This document shows, piece after piece, positions 23,792 through 35,838 of a stretch of 64,000 nucleotides of DNA (position 1 is its first letter; the number at the start of each line of letters is the position of its first letter). The position numbers and the translations under genes were made by a program. Source of the stretch: Onchocerca volvulus (Eukaryota; Nematoda; Chromadorea; Rhabditida; Onchocercidae); NCBI GenBank assembly GCA_000499405.2, contig HG738138.1:806001-870000 (forward strand), written 5' to 3'. Under the pieces are notes generated by a model that had not been told where the DNA came from, searched no databases, and worked only from the letters and a program-made list of their open reading frames with translations.

Positions 23792-25246
23792 TTAATCAAT
23801 TTAATCAGCAGTAGTTTAGATTTGTAAAATGGAGTTGCTGATTCTAATGTTGCAATGAAATAAAAGTCCTGAAAATCATTTCATTCTTCAATTTCTTTAC
23901 AAAAAAGATCAAATGTTTTAGGAGAATAACGGATGATTTGAATTTTTTTTCACTCATAATTTTTATATGTGTATATATATTCATTTACATACATTGTACA
24001 AAGATTCAAATATAAAATTCGATGGGTTTAAATTCAATTACCGGTATAGAATAGAGTAATATAATTAGAAGCACACTTCAAAAAAACCTTTTAAATCTAG
24101 CAATTTATGACCAGTTGTAATTAATTATCATGTTTAAGTAACTGAGAAAAAAACAAAATCAAGTTATCAATCCTTGAATCCAATTCAGTGTTATGTTTTC
24201 ATTACTTGATTTGTTGCTTTCTCCAAAAAAAAAAAAAAAAAAAAAAAATTGCTTTGATACAAACGCGGAAGAATAATTTCGTCATTTTCCATCATGAGAA
24301 TAATCGAAAATTTATAGTGCCTCCATGAAAGGAAAAAGAAAAAGTTCGAAAATTCTATGAGAAAGATTACCTTTCAAATATTTAAAGTTCTATTTTTTTC
24401 CTCCTTCATCACTTTATAATTGTCAATAAGTAGGAAAGAGGCCGTTCCACTTCAAACATTCAAAAACAATGAGAAATGTGAAGAAAACAAATCGTTCCAT
24501 GCATTATTACATCAACAAAATGTTCAATGTATAAGTATGATCATGATTCGATCATCAACTAATTGTTGCATTAGTTGTTTTTGTTCTATAGTATATATCA
24601 AAGATTTTATTTTATTCTTTTGCTGAGATGATAAATTAGAATTTTATTTGAAGTTATTCGATTTGAATGATTTTAGTTCGATGTTTATTTTGATTAGATT
24701 GTAAATGTTCCTTTTGAATGAAATTTATTTAACTAAAGTTGACATTTAGAATTTTGCGGATGAAAAATTTGCCAAAAAGAAGTCGATTAAGAAGGATGAG
24801 GGAAAAAATGATTGAAATGAAGCATTGAAAACGATCGTCATAATAGCATAGTGAAAGTTCAGATAACTCTCGAAATGGACAAGATACAAATATGCTTATA
24901 TTCATTAAATTAAATTATGCATTTATATCTGTATGTGTATTACGTAAGTATATGCGTAATATGAGCAACTTAATTTAAGCACGTTTCAACAAAAATTCAT
25001 TCGTTTTCAGTTCGATTATATATTTTGACATATACTCTGCTAATGATGTCAATAATAATCCAATCTATTGGCAGGGGGTGTTTCAGCACGAAAGCTAAGG
25101 AGAAGTAAAGCGAAAAATGTACTTTAAATATCAATAAGTTCGGATAATACCTGCGAATTAACACTTCTGGATTTATTGTCTATCTCAATCTAACATCCCA
25201 AAAATCTTGGCTTCATATGCATTCTTGACTGCAAAATCGAAAAAGT
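23792..25246. other. Upstream flank of the nuclear receptor, no gene seen
   Basis: AT-rich sequence with a poly-A run near 24225-24248. Nothing recognisable as coding. It probably holds the promoter or 5' leader of the minus-strand nuclear receptor and, on its right side, sequence upstream of the candidate exon at 25247. Confidence 0.5.
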
Positions 25247-25315
25247 ATGGAAGCGATCTTTACGTGGCTCTTACGTTTCAGCCAACTTATTCCGTTTTAT
25301 CTTCGCGATGAAAAG
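25247..25315 (+). CDS. Candidate isolated first coding exon (23 codons)
   Basis: An ATG opens 23 codons rich in hydrophobic and aromatic residues (begins MEAIFTWLLRF, ends FYLRDEK) and ends in phase 0 at a good donor, AAG|GTAAGA. The next supported plus-strand acceptor in phase 0 with a downstream coding chain is at 46434, so this may be the first exon of the unknown gene there across an intron of about 21 kb. Joined, the protein would have 335 aa. It could also be chance, or belong to a transcript not recognised here. Confidence 0.35.
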
Positions 25316-26190
25316 GTAAGAAAATTCACAAATTCATTTAATCTTTTCTAGATTATTATTATATTAATGCATTTTTTATTAATATTCTACAATAAAGTTA
25401 CCTATGCTCGTTTATTTATCTGTTTGCTAAATTTCGGGTTGATATTTTAACGAAATTAACAAATGCTTAATAGTATGGGAAGCAAGAATTGGGCACTTGT
25501 TCATCAAATGTATTTGAAGAAGGCTTGCGTAAATTAAAAATTAGAAATTAGAATTCAAGATTTTACCGAATAAAGTTGTACTAAAACTTCAAATCATAGA
25601 AATTAGCTATGCATTGAACTTAAAACAAGAAGTTCAAACACAGGAAAGAAAATATGCACAACTTCTTCGAGAAAATACTAAAATAGAAATTTACAACTAT
25701 CACGAACATTCTTTTCAAATGATTAAACTATCTTGAAAAATTCCTCATTTCTAATGTTTCCTAATAGAAGAAATTTATCATCATTTAATAGTGTAGTTAT
25801 AGTCAGAAGATAAATATCTTAATGAATATCTATACATATTGTTAATATGAGGTAAATTTGAGAATTGAAATGAAGCAGACGTATAAAAAAAGATTCCGGG
25901 TTAAAAGAAATTGCAAAATAGGTTACTTTCCAGTTGCTTGCTTTATATTTAAAATTCAATAATTATCTAATAGCAAAATTATCAAATGTAATTTTTTTTT
26001 TTTTTTTTTTTTGAATAAGCTTAACGATAAGATCCACATTTTTCATTATGCTAATGAATAAAATAAAAGCTGAAGAGGAATATCGGATGATATCTTATGA
26101 AAGTAATATTCGAAGATATAAACTAAGTGACACTTTAAAAAGATAGGAACAAATGATGGAAAGCATTAGCTTATATACTAATGAAACCCT

Positions 26191-26284
26191 GGAAGGAAGC
26201 AAGGAAGGAAAAAGGAAGGAAGGAAGGAAGGAAGGAAGGAAGGAAGGAAGGAAGGAAGGAAGGGAGGGAGGGAGGAAGGAAGGT
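26191..26284. repeat. (GGAA)n microsatellite
   Basis: About 90 bases of GGAA units with some GGGA units near the right end. It gives overlapping Lys/Glu/Gly-rich frames on plus and Pro/Ser-rich frames on minus; neither is a gene. Confidence 0.95.
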
Positions 26285-26907
26285 AAAAAAAAAAAGGAAG
26301 AAAAGAGGAATGGAAGGATTAGTCGATATCACATCTTCAACAAAAGTTTCATTTTCCAATTCTTATAAACCATTTATAGCTAGTACATTCTTTAATTAAA
26401 GTATGCGTTTCTTTTTCCTTTTTTTTTCCTCTCAGATTAAAAAAATGAGCCTATGCTGAATTGACGTCATACAACTAAGAGAGAGAAAGAGTAAGAAAAA
26501 AAGGAAGAAAAGAAACATGCTGGAAAATTAAATCTTTTGTTAAACTGAAATTTTGTTTAAATAAACACAGGAAAATGAACTAATACTCATTAATCAAAGC
26601 TCAAACCATACATTAAATGATACTTATCATTCAACGACAAAAAACCAAAACATGTATCACCATCATTATCATTATCATTTAGCAAATTATTAGCTCATAA
26701 ATAGCTCACGAATATTTACTCCATATTAATTCACTTCTTATGCATAAATCATTCAGAACTTAAAATGGAAAATGGACAATAACCGAATATTTAATGTTGA
26801 TATATGCAATATATAATAATTAAAAGAAAGAAAAATTTCTTACAATTGTATTTAGTCGTTTATTATTGAAATTTATGCTACAAATTTGCAAATTTTCATT
26901 AAAAGCA

Positions 26908-26910
<3 letters not shown>

Positions 26911-26948
<38 letters not shown>
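26911..26948. repeat. (AT)n microsatellite
   Basis: About 19 uninterrupted AT dinucleotides followed by GCAAATC. Confidence 0.95.
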
Positions 26949-26951
<3 letters not shown>

Positions 26952-29900
26952 AATCAACGAAACTTAATTATATCAAATTCATTAAATTGTTTTTATTCGT
27001 TGTAAAACAAATTCAGTTGACATTATAATGTATTGTTTTATTGTTTTCGGGTACTCATTAGAAAGTAGATGAAAGAAAATAGATGAATTTTAAGAAAATT
27101 AAACAAGTAAACTAAACGACTAATAGAAGAGTAGAAACAATTGTTCATTTAAAACCGAAAAAAAAAAAAAGAGCACAAAAAATAAAAATGTATGAACTGG
27201 AAACGAATAAATGAATGTCCTAATAAAGTGAGAAGAAAAGAACGAAAAAATCTGACTTTTAGTCGAATAAAATTTTCCTAATTGGTAAACATTTTTCCGA
27301 TCATATTTATCCTAAATATATGCATGAATTTACTACTTTCGTATGTCACAATAAGTGAGTCTTTTCTTTTCTTTTTTGCAAATTACAGTAGCAATCTTTC
27401 TACTTTTAATTATGCATCATGCTATCTATTCAAACTTTCAATTATTTCAATTTTACACGAAGGGATACATATTCATTTATTCACAGCTGCAAAATTACCG
27501 ATTGCAATAATAGGCAATTTTCGCTTCATTAGTTTATACATTTCAATCAACATTTGTCACACTTCTTATTATAACAATGAAAGAAGCAAAATTTGTTGAA
27601 AAACTTTCAGGATATCAGTACGGTAGCATATTTTTTATGATCACTATACGAAAAGGACTACCTAACTGAATAATCTTGTTTTGTCAATTTATCTCAATAT
27701 GGATACAGTAGTAAAAGATTATAGAGAATTTTGCTGGATGTATACCTATCAGCAAAACAAGTATGTAATCAAATTATTTAGAAAAAGTTAATGAATCAAG
27801 AAGTAAATTATCTTCTGGAATATTTCAACAATAGGGAAACTCATTTGCATAACTGCAAAATCCTAATTAAGGTAAAATTGGGATCGCTAGTGAGTAGCCA
27901 AAAATAATTTATTTAATTTGGCTGCTAAAAATGGTGCTTGATATTTATCGCAATTGTTTGGGAATATATGAATTGTAGATATACTATTTGTTAAGCTTCA
28001 TAAATGGTATTAAATTTTCAACTTTTAAAAATCATGAAGAAATAAAATGTCAAAAAGCTGCGGAAATCGCAGTCACAACAGAAACATAAACTGGTAAAAA
28101 AAGTAATTTTTTTTAAGAAATTCTAGAACTAATTATATTTCTAAGTATATCTTGAGGTAGAACAATTTAATTTAAAATTAAAGAATTATAATTTTATGAA
28201 CGAATTTATTATAAAATATTAAAAGCTAAGAGCCAAAAAAAAAAAGTCCCACTTTTCCGGAAGACAGAAATCGTTATTTTTTTCATAATGCTTTCAAGGC
28301 TAGAATTATTTTCTTGCAAAATTTCAGGTTCTAAGCTTTTTTGAATGAGAGATGAGATTTGTAGAACAAAAAAAAGAAAAAAACGAAGGATTAAATAGGA
28401 ATCAATAATTTTTATATGCACTATGCATATATGCGTGTAGAATTTTGAATAAAATTTTTCTGTGACATACTGATAACAATAACATTCTCTTTATTCAAAT
28501 GTTGAATTTTCTATCAATTCTGTGTATCAGGAATGTGATTAGATTAGGCAGAATGAAAGTTTCCAAAAGATAAAAACTGACCCAAATCAGAAAAACTAAG
28601 GACTGATAACGAAAGATGACATTCAACGTGACAACTTATGTAACAATTCCATTATTTTGTCTTTTAATATATGTATTTACGAATTTCATGTAAATATATG
28701 CGAGGAAAAAGTTTTGCTGTGAAAATTAAATTGAATGTTTCAAAAGAAATATGCAGGAAGATCCCTCAGAAAAGTACAGACAACTATGATGATTTTATCA
28801 ATAAATTTGAGAAAAGAGAAGAAAAAAAGAGAGGGAGAGAGAGAGAGAAAGCTGAAAAAAAGTAAGGGAAAAAAATGAGAGATAATTATCGATATAGCAA
28901 CATGTATGGTTAAATTTGCAAATTTAAGACACTCTGTTTTATTTTATTAATGGAAAAAAAAAATTACATTTTCCATCAGTTTCGTTTCATAAAAAAAAAG
29001 CTATACATATTTAATAAATGGAAATTTGTAATTTTTTTCAGAAGATAAACCATTTTTTTCTAAATTTTATTTTCTATACTTATTTTCCTTCCTTCTTATT
29101 CATTTTTAATTAAATGATTTCATTTTATTTCATAGCTGGAAATAATCCATATGAAAAAAAAAAAAAAAAAATGATGTTATAACATCATCAGCAGGTTATG
29201 TAATTATTAGCAACTGAATAATTTTTACATTCGCGTTGAAATGAATTTTTCCCTTCGATTTAGTTCTAAATTTTCTATAGAAGTTCATCAGTGCGATTAA
29301 TGAATCAAAACTGAAAGTGCTCGGAAATTTGAAATTTTTTGCAATTGGTTCAAACCGGACACAGTAGACGGGTTTTTTTCATGAATTTTCTGCCTTTTTT
29401 AATGAAATGTCATCCTGAATATTCATGATCATTCATCCTGAATTTTTAGTTCACGATATGTTGACTACTGAAATGGTTGATTTAAAAAAAAAAAAAAAGT
29501 AATAAAATCATCAGAAAGTAATTACTAGAATCATAATCCCTGTGAAATTTATTTCCAAAACAGGTAATGGTGATAAGAAGAGTAATTATATGAAATGCCC
29601 AAAATAAACAGTACTTTGAACATTTTGAAAATAAATCGAGAAAAATCGAAGTTCAATTTAATTTCTTGTTTCGATGCAACATTTTTTTGGAAAGCAACTA
29701 ATCACAGAGGTAGAAGAACGTTGTTACGCAATCAAACTGTCTAAAATATCGAAAATACAATAGTATAACAATATGACAATAGTTATAATGTGATAATATG
29801 ATAATGATCCCAATGTGATAATGATAATACATGACAATGGTTTAATATCACAGTATTTCTACAAGAATTCAAAATAATTTTTTGATTAAATAATGGGTAA

Positions 29901-31746
29901 AAACGAGCATGTTAATGTTGTTACTATTTGGTTATCAACAAATGCACTGATAGCGCAGATAAAACTATATCTCACTAAAGCATGTGAATGCTTGATGTAG
30001 AGCTGATTATGATGATATGTAAAATGTAGATCACAGGAAAATGGTACTTTCGTCAGATACCAATTTGAAGTTTTGTTCAATTTCCAAGAAAAAAAGAAAA
30101 AATATCTTTCATATTATAGATTCTTTTGTTATTTTTGATACCTTTTACGGACTCATATTTAGAAGCTTTCAAAAAATGATAACAAACATCGTAATTCGGA
30201 TGCGATGATAATTTCATGATTTTTAAAATATATGAATGATAATAATCCAATATGGTTTCTTTCTACTCTTTTTGACTATTACTGTCCTCCAATTCTATTA
30301 TTTGACTCATCTTTCTTTTTTTTTTTTTTTTTTAATTATATTCTTTTTTTTTGAAATTCAACGATCTACTTTGTTTTCTCTTTTTCCTTTTAATTTCATT
30401 TTTTTTTTTTTTTAATGAGCTGAAACTAATAAGCAAAAAAAAAAACATTAAATTAGTATTATAAAAAAAGTGAATAAATAATGTAATACAAAATCGTTAT
30501 TAGAGTTGACATAAAGAAATCAGATAAAACTTCTTCGAATGATAACCCAAAGTAACTTCAAGAATAATGCAATACACAGAGCAATACAAGAAGAAAGAAA
30601 GAAATTCGAGGGTATTAACACGATTTGTTAACATTTTGGCAAATACTATTATTAATATACTTTAATCTATCATGTTGGGAGAAAAAAAAAAACGGAAGTC
30701 TTTGAAAAACAAATGATTTTAAGCTAGTTTAAGTTTCAGCAGATATCAGCTGAAAAATTTTGAAATTGATCCGAAATATAATCATTTATTTGTCCATTTC
30801 AATTCCTTGAGAAATTTTTCATTCGATATTTTAATTTCGAAATATTATTTAAATGACAAAACGCATTCAATAGATGAGAAAAATACTAAATATCATATAT
30901 CTTACGGTTTACTTTTCAATTTATCGTCTTAAATCTTTCATCATTTTCATGTTAAGTTATACTGTAAATTCCAACTAAAACTGGATTCCATCATTTTTCG
31001 AAATTAAAGTCAGGAAACAAGTCTTCGTTTTAATATATGTATTATTATATATATTAGATAATATATATATTATTTTGCACTTCGTTTATGTTTATTTAAA
31101 AAATTAATGATAAGATACATCAATCAGAGAGCTCAATCTTCTTAATCTTAATCAATATTATTCAAGTGATGAAATTCTTGAAAAGTTACTTCCTCTCCTA
31201 GCATTTCAGTGTGAATATTCATTCGTGTTCTAGCTTTCATATCGTTATTATATTTATTGAATTTCATCAAAATTATAAAGAAAAAAAAATAGAAAAAAAA
31301 AACTTCCGAAATGAAAAATATAAACTGTTGTAATTTCAAACTCCATATTTTAAAGAAATGACAGCTAGAGAAAAATGAAAATATAAAAGGAAAAACTGAA
31401 TTCATTTTATATCGCTCATTTTATCATGACCTTAATTAGCGATTCGGCAAAACTTGCAAAGCACATTTTTATGCATCATACATAAAAATATAAATTTAAT
31501 GAGAAATTTCACTGAATAAATGTTAGTCATGAATAAAATCGAACAATTTCAACAAAAAAAAAAAAAAAAATGAAAAAGCTCCAATTAATAATTAATAATC
31601 ACAACCATATCAAATACAATTTAAAATCGCATAATTTAAATAGTCGAAACAGGATTAAAAATTTCATTTTTTCATCTTTTATCAGCGGCTATCTCAATTG
31701 CAACGAAATATTTTAAAAATTGTCGAGGATCTTAACAAAATTACAG

Positions 31747-32046
31747 GTCAGATCCAGACGAAGGAATGCAAAGTTGGCAACCAAATAGCCGAGGTACCTC
31801 ATATGTTTTTGGTGTTAATGTTTTGAAATACGTATGCGAAAAACTAAGCAATGACCTGGTTCCACATCAGGTTTATTTAATTCGAAGGATTGGGTCCCAA
31901 GAATTCTTCCAAAAGAAAGCGTAAACTCTTACTCAGGTAGTGCAAGATGGGTGCTATATATTTTTGGGCATCACATTATCATGGAAATTTTGATAATGCA
32001 ATAGCAGTAATAAATGTAGCAAAAGATCTCAGCTGCTCATTTTCAT
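31747..32046 (+). pseudogene. Degenerate C-terminal fragment of a PP1-type serine/threonine phosphatase
   Basis: The frame from 31748 reads SDPDEGMQSW, then SRGTSYVFGVNVLKYV, DLVPHQV and QEFFQKKA before a stop at 31922. This follows the PP1 order SDPD-x-x-x-x-W, RGVSFTFG, AHQVV and EFFAK. After a frame change, 31955-32042 reads IYFWASHYHGNFDNAIAV and ends LSCSF, matching the PP1 region around SAPNYCGEFDNAGAMM and CSF. At least one frameshift and a stop break it. Neither the N-terminal half with the metal-binding catalytic motifs (GDIHGQ, GDYVDRG, GNHE) nor the true C-terminal tail is present nearby. An AG directly precedes the homology at 31745-31746, so it may derive from one exon of a spliced parent. 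It is a dead partial copy rather than an active enzyme. Confidence 0.75.
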
Positions 32047-33051
32047 GTAAATTTATCAATTATTTTTAATATAGTGAACTGATTATATCACTGAGTAAGA
32101 ATCATATGATATGTTCAAAAATACACATAGGAATCGTGTCATCAACAACTTTTTTTTTTTTTTTTTTTTGTATTTTTGATAATCACTCCAGTTTGATTAG
32201 CTAACGTTGATAATATTAATGCTTTGCAAGTATAAATATTCCGTTCTTCAAGTACTGGATCCGGAAGATCCTAAATTTTACTATATATCTTGTCCACTTC
32301 CCTCTAATCGTATTGAGTAACATAAATCACAAATTTAATTATGAAAGGAAAAAATAAAAAAAAAAAAAGATGTTTCTTCCTTCGAAACTATTCATAAATT
32401 CAAAAAGAAAACTTTTTTTTAATCTATCTTTCAAAAAATAAAACCAGTAAATTTTTCGTAGTGAGTATGAAGGATGGAATGAAGAAAGAAAGTGAGCTGA
32501 ATGCATAAATAAATTTAAAAAACTTTGAAGCGATGGAAAAGATACGAGAAAGAGAAAAAAAAATTGATGAAAAAGATGAGAAGTTTTTATAAATGTACTT
32601 AAAAAAAAAAAAAGAGAAAAAAGCGAAACAAATATGAAAAATATTTTCTGTACATAACTAATTTGATTCCTGTTTTTACTACATTGTCACATTGTCAACT
32701 AATCCGGTTTATCTTATATTGCTTAAATATATCAATTTATCAACACTGACATTTTTAATTCGGAATTTGCATCTTTTTATTATCATTACCGTTATTTTAT
32801 ATGTGCACAGTTTCACATATAGCGCTTACTTTCTCATTTAAACAGTTTTTTAGTATTACTACTAAACCTGAAATTATTATCGCTTTTCCTATCCATTTCT
32901 CCGCTCCACTCATTTTTATTCCCCCACTTAACTAACTAGTATTTTCTGAAAATGATGGTAATTAACTACTCTTTCTTTTTTCTCTCTCTTTTTGTTTCTA
33001 AAATTTTGTGTAAACTAATATCAATGAAAAAAAGAAAGAAGAAGCAACTGT

Positions 33052-33201
33052 ATGAAATTTAACATCAAGTATCTGCTGCCGGAAACTTCTTTTGACGATT
33101 CATTATTTTTCAAGAAATCTCGAACGAAGATAATTTTTGGGTCTGAACAGCTGTTTTGGGATAGGAAGAAGTATGAATTTATTGATATGGCTCTTGAATA
33201 G
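33052..33201 (+). CDS. Short open frame of 49 codons, doubtful
   Basis: An ATG at 33052 opens 49 codons with a mixed, protein-like composition (includes YLLPETSFDDSLFF and SEQLFWDRKKYEF) and stops at a TAG. Such composition is unusual in this AT-rich desert. It matches no family I recognise, and no flanking exon or promoter was found. It could be a small peptide gene, a decayed exon or chance. Confidence 0.15.
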   Translation: MKFNIKYLLPETSFDDSLFFKKSRTKIIFGSEQLFWDRKKYEFIDMALE

Positions 33202-33941
33202 CTTTCTTTTAAAAAGCTGTTAAGTTTTCTTCCTTTTTTTCTTCCTTTCTCGTTTTTTTCTGTGTGTTAAAATTTACGATTAACTGTCCAATAAATCAGT
33301 GCAAACGAATACATTCCATACTGAATAGTACATTTATACTTGTCACTATACACTTCTCATCAATCCTATTCGTTTGAAAAAAAAAAAAAAAAGGAAAAAA
33401 ATCTTTGAAACTTTGAAACGTTTTACTTCTGACCTTTGAAATTTTTAAAAATAGTTTACTCAATTTTGATTTGCAAATGATTACGATCGAATTAAAAAAA
33501 AAGAATTAAATTAAAAAAAAAAAACTTTAGATGACATATTGAAATAATTTGTGAATTGGTTGAGTTTTATTAATCAAAAAGGATCACTATTTCTTTCTTT
33601 TTCTTTTTTTCTTATTTTTTTACTTTTTTCTAAATATACTTGAATATCTTTCAAAATACAAAATTCCACCCAAATCAATGAAATATTTAGGTTAGATTTT
33701 TATGGAAAGGCACCGGATAAGTTCAATATTTTAAAACGCTCATTTATTTAGATTTTGTTGCGCTTGAATTCAACTAAGTTCTCTTGGCAACCATATATAT
33801 ATCCCTTATAATTATCCAGTTATAAAATGACAATAACGAGTTAGAATCAGGAAGTATTATCTGATAATTGCAATGCAGTAAAATGTTGATACTAACTTTG
33901 AACACAATTATCAGCTCCGACATATCATCGACTGCATAAAA

Positions 33942-33993
33942 TATGTTAATTATCATATAATATGTTAATTATCATATAATTGGTTAATTATCA
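33942..33993. repeat. 19-bp tandem repeat, about 2.7 copies
   Basis: TATGTTAATTATCATATAA occurs at 33942-33960 and 33961-33979, followed by a partial third copy. Confidence 0.8.
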
Positions 33994-34742
33994 TTTTGCA
34001 CGATCAAAGTTTCTTTTTTCTTTGAATGGAAGAATGAAAGGATCGAAATGAAATTTCGAACTAATTTTTATTTAAAAGTTGCGAAGGAACAATATAACGA
34101 TCAACAAAAAAAAACCGAAGCATTTAATGACCAAATATTTTGCAAGTCACAGTTATCTTTTATTAGTTTATCAATCTATTATAAAAGCTAATTTGTACTA
34201 ATAATTTAGCAATAATTAGAAAAAAGAAAACAAGCAAATTTGTTTAATTAATACTATTTGGGAGAGATGGCATTTTCCTTCCTTATCCTCTCTCCCTTAC
34301 TGTTTGATGTATTTTCGGAAATAATAGGTGCAAAATTTTCTAAATACCGAATTTAAAGAAAACTTAATGACCAGTGGATTAATGCCACATGGAAAAATTA
34401 TTTTGAAAGAGGAAATCCCTCTCTTATTATTGTTTATATATAAATTAATAATTATAATGAAAATTATTGAAAACTTCAAAAACTGAATCAATATATTAAA
34501 ATTAAATTGTAAAATAAATAAATGATTTCCACAACACACACACGTATACATAAGCACAGACGAGAACCAATCAGCCAAGATCAATATGCTTCCTGATCAT
34601 GTTAGCGTAATTCTGTTTTCAGGTAAGATTATCTGCCATTATCCAAAATGAATGTTTTTCGTTTGCGGGTCGCCAACAAGAGATTAAATTTAATTTATGC
34701 AAAATAAAGTATAAAATCTTTATTTTTTTCCCTCCCTCTTTC

Positions 34743-34765
34743 CTCTCTCTCTCTCTCTCTCTCTC
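34743..34765. repeat. (CT)n microsatellite
   Basis: About 11 CT dinucleotides in the desert region. Confidence 0.9.
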
Positions 34766-35618
34766 AAATATTTCATTGCATAATCAACTAGTTTGATGAA
34801 GGATGACGCGATTGGAATGAGAATTATATTTCAGTATACTTTGATTTACACTAAGATTAGAAAATTTCTCACTGGATAAACTCTCGAAATGATCAAATAC
34901 TGTAAAGGAGAGAATTTTTTATCATCAAAAAAAAGAGATTCAAGAGATTTCAAAAATTCGATTTCTATACTTTTTCCATATTTAATTCTGATCAAATTCC
35001 AGTAGATCAAAAATTTGAATTATCCTCTCGTTGTTCAATCATAACATAACAATAATATAAGTACATTCATCATGATGAAAATAAATAATACAAATTAATA
35101 AAAAGTGAAATATTAAACAAAAAACTTTTTTTTGAAAATCGATGACAAAGAAAGAAAGAAATTTTTGCGAAGAGAAAAATGCGGAATTTACAATAAACTT
35201 TTTTTCAGGCCGTTTCTTTGATAGTAAGTAGCTATCCATCAAATGATCTAGATCATTTAAACTCCCAAATAAGTACTGACTGATAACAAGAGCGGGGGGA
35301 GAGAATTGAGAATAAGGAAGAGAATTTAAGAGGAGGGAAAAGTAATCAAGAAATTACGGTGGGACGAACGCGAAGAAAAAAGTGGAAATGAAAAAAATCG
35401 AATATCGAGAAAACTGAAATGGGCGGGGGTGAGTGGAAGGGAGAATGAGAGAAGAGCTGCGGAACAAAGTATCGTTTGAAACTATCAACAATTCAAAAAA
35501 AAAAATCGATTAACATCGCGGAATAAAAAAAATGATGAAAAAGATGAAAGGGGCAGGGAGGAGAAATGGGGAAGAGGAAGAGGACTGAAGAGAAAAGCAT
35601 TTGAACACCGGTTCAATT

Positions 35619-35838
35619 ACAATCATTGATTTCTTGTTAATAAACTTTCCCGAGAACAATGATTGATTTTTTGTTAATAGACTTTCCCAAGGACAATCAT
35701 TGATTTTTTGTTAACAAGCTTTACCGAGAACATTTATTGATTTCTTGTTAATAAATTTTCCCGAGAACAATCATTGATTTCTTGTAATAACTTTCCCGAG
35801 AACAATTATTGATTTCTTGTTAATGAACTTTCCCGAGA
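35619..35838. repeat. 37-bp minisatellite, six copies
   Basis: Six tandem units begin at 35619, 35656, 35693, 35730, 35767 and 35802. The period is 37 bp except for the fifth unit, which has lost 2 bp. Conserved blocks within each unit are TTGATTTCTTGTTAATAA and CTTTCCCGAGAAC. Copies differ by a few substitutions. The array is flanked by purine-rich sequence (35285-35600). Confidence 0.95.

Noticed and set aside
26153..26399. Lys/Glu/Gly-rich frames
   Set aside because: They are translations of the (GGAA)n microsatellite.
27282..27599. 105-codon hydrophobic frame
   Set aside because: Ile/Phe/Ser-rich composition follows base composition; no motif, partner exon or conservation evidence.
31686..31793. 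A 36-codon exon (RLSQLQRNILKIVEDL...) with good AG and GT borders and phase 0 on both sides, which would slot between 25315 and 46434
   Set aside because: Its second half overlaps the PP1-phosphatase fragment in a different frame. The PP1 reading matches a known family over a longer stretch, so the exon is probably coincidental.
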